NCBI GenBank assembly: GCA_902465605.1
Contig: CABQNT010000008.1
Span: 62,001-126,000 of the forward strand
Reading direction: 5' to 3'
Length of the DNA stretch: 64,000 nt
Source: Prevotella sp902465605
GTDB taxonomy: Bacteria; Bacteroidota; Bacteroidia; Bacteroidales; Bacteroidaceae
Position numbers and translations under genes: made by a program. The notes under the pieces are model-generated. The model saw only the letters and a program-made list of their open reading frames with translations, had not been told where the DNA came from and searched no databases. The first letter of the stretch is position 1, and every line of letters starts with the position of its first letter. This document shows positions 63,451 through 64,000 of this stretch, in pieces.

Positions 63451-64000
63451 ATGGGTATTTTTGGTCTGTTCAATAAGAAGAAAAAAGAAACGCTGGATCA
63501 GGGGCTGGAGAAGACCAAGCAGAGTGTGTTCTCAAAGTTGTCACGTGCGGTTGCTGGTAAGTCTAAGGTTGATGACGAGGTGTTGGACAACTTAGAAGAG
63601 GTGCTCGTCACATCGGATGTTGGTGTAGACACAACCCTGAAAATCATTGAACGTATCGAGCAAAGGGTGGCACGTGATAAGTATGTGTCTACCGCTGAAC
63701 TCAACTCTATCTTGCGCGATGAGATTGCGGCCTTATTGGCTGAAAACAACACCGAGGATCACGAGAACTGGGACTTGCCCTCCGACCATCAGCCGTATGT
63801 CATCTTGGTCGTTGGTGTCAATGGAGTTGGCAAAACCACAACCATCGGCAAACTGGCTTATCAGTTTAAGGCATCGGGCAAGAAGGTATTCCTGGGTGCT
63901 GCCGACACCTATCGCGCTGCTGCCGTAGACCAAATCAAGATCTGGGGCGAAAGAGTAGGCGTGCCTGTGGTGAGTCAACAGATGGGAGCCGACCCAGCTT
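63451..64000 (+). CDS. ftsY: Signal recognition particle receptor FtsY, 5' part
   Basis: The first 183 codons of FtsY; the gene runs off the window end. The N-terminus MGIFGLFNKKKKETLDQGLE is short and basic, without the long acidic A domain of E. coli FtsY. The N domain (to about 115) leads to the SRP GTPase domain with VVGVNGVGKTTTIGKLA as P-loop and AADTYRAAAVDQIKIW as second motif. FtsY docks the SRP-ribosome complex at the membrane. It lies just after the 66-bp repeats. Confidence 0.96.
   Translation, partial: MGIFGLFNKKKKETLDQGLEKTKQSVFSKLSRAVAGKSKVDDEVLDNLEEVLVTSDVGVDTTLKIIERIEQRVARDKYVSTAELNSILRDEIAALLAENNTEDHENWDLPSDHQPYVILVVGVNGVGKTTTIGKLAYQFKASGKKVFLGAADTYRAAAVDQIKIWGERVGVPVVSQQMGADPA

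Overview
The window looks like chromosomal core DNA from a member of the Bacteroidota, most likely Prevotellaceae (Prevotella in the broad sense). Evidence for this: promoters match the Bacteroidetes pattern (a TTG or TTTG box, 19-21 bases, then TAnnTTTG) and not E. coli sigma-70. The ATP synthase genes run in the order beta, epsilon, (AtpI-like), a, c, b, delta, alpha, gamma. Several Bacteroidetes families occur (DUF4738, DUF4301, DUF5686 with a carboxypeptidase-like domain, RprX/RprY, a lysine-type phosphoglycerate dehydrogenase, a second EF-G). No phage, integrase, intact insertion sequence, CRISPR array or rRNA operon was seen. One tRNA gene, tRNA-Ser(CGA), is present.

Layout. 0-3.6 kb: a LysR and an Lrp/AsnC regulator facing each other, a 1.4-kb gene-free stretch that may hold a small RNA, and a DUF4738 lipoprotein. 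3.8-11.3 kb: an alpha-2-macroglobulin-like protein, a DUF1573 protein and ispH in one direction. 11.3-15 kb: tcdA and an orphan FecCD permease transcribed divergently, then a repeat-rich gap and a secreted lactonase-fold protein. 15-25.6 kb: uraA, hemW, an EF-G paralogue with altered GTPase residues, the RprX/RprY two-component pair, an NhaD-type antiporter and pfkA. 25.7-33 kb: the complete F-type ATP synthase operon closed by a strong terminator. 33-42.6 kb, mostly minus strand: tRNA-Ser, a small secreted protein, ppdK, a low-molecular-weight phosphatase, rmuC, a MATE exporter and a long RelA/SpoT homologue whose hydrolase motif is lost. 42.7-48.3 kb: DUF4301, a hemerythrin-LuxR regulator, and a four-gene minus-strand lipid cluster (PgpA, GtrA, CDP-alcohol phosphatidyltransferase, PAP2/IPC-synthase-like) that resembles the Bacteroides inositol-sphingolipid locus without its inositol-phosphate synthase. 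48.4-58.7 kb: DUF5686 protein, thioesterase, gyrA, two paralogous TPR proteins and a DbpA-like helicase. 58.7-64 kb: serC, serA, DUF1015, yigZ, a 66-bp tandem repeat and the start of ftsY.

How the genes fit together. Much of the window is central energy and carbon metabolism (pfkA, ppdK, ATP synthase, serine synthesis) together with starvation or stress control (RelA-type protein, GTPase-altered EF-G, RprXY, hemerythrin regulator) and envelope lipids. The least explained material is intergenic. It includes a repeat family built on the core AAAGTCAATG that occurs at four separate sites, twice with the same 22-bp period; an array of GGAGT/ACTCC boxes spaced at about one DNA helical turn between ispH and tcdA; a 48-bp element found in two gaps; a perfect 18-bp palindrome at about -62 of the ppdK promoter; and promoters whose -7 box lies only 4-9 bases before the start codon, which predicts leaderless mRNAs.

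All functional assignments rest on reading the sequence and on remembered family knowledge; no database search was run.
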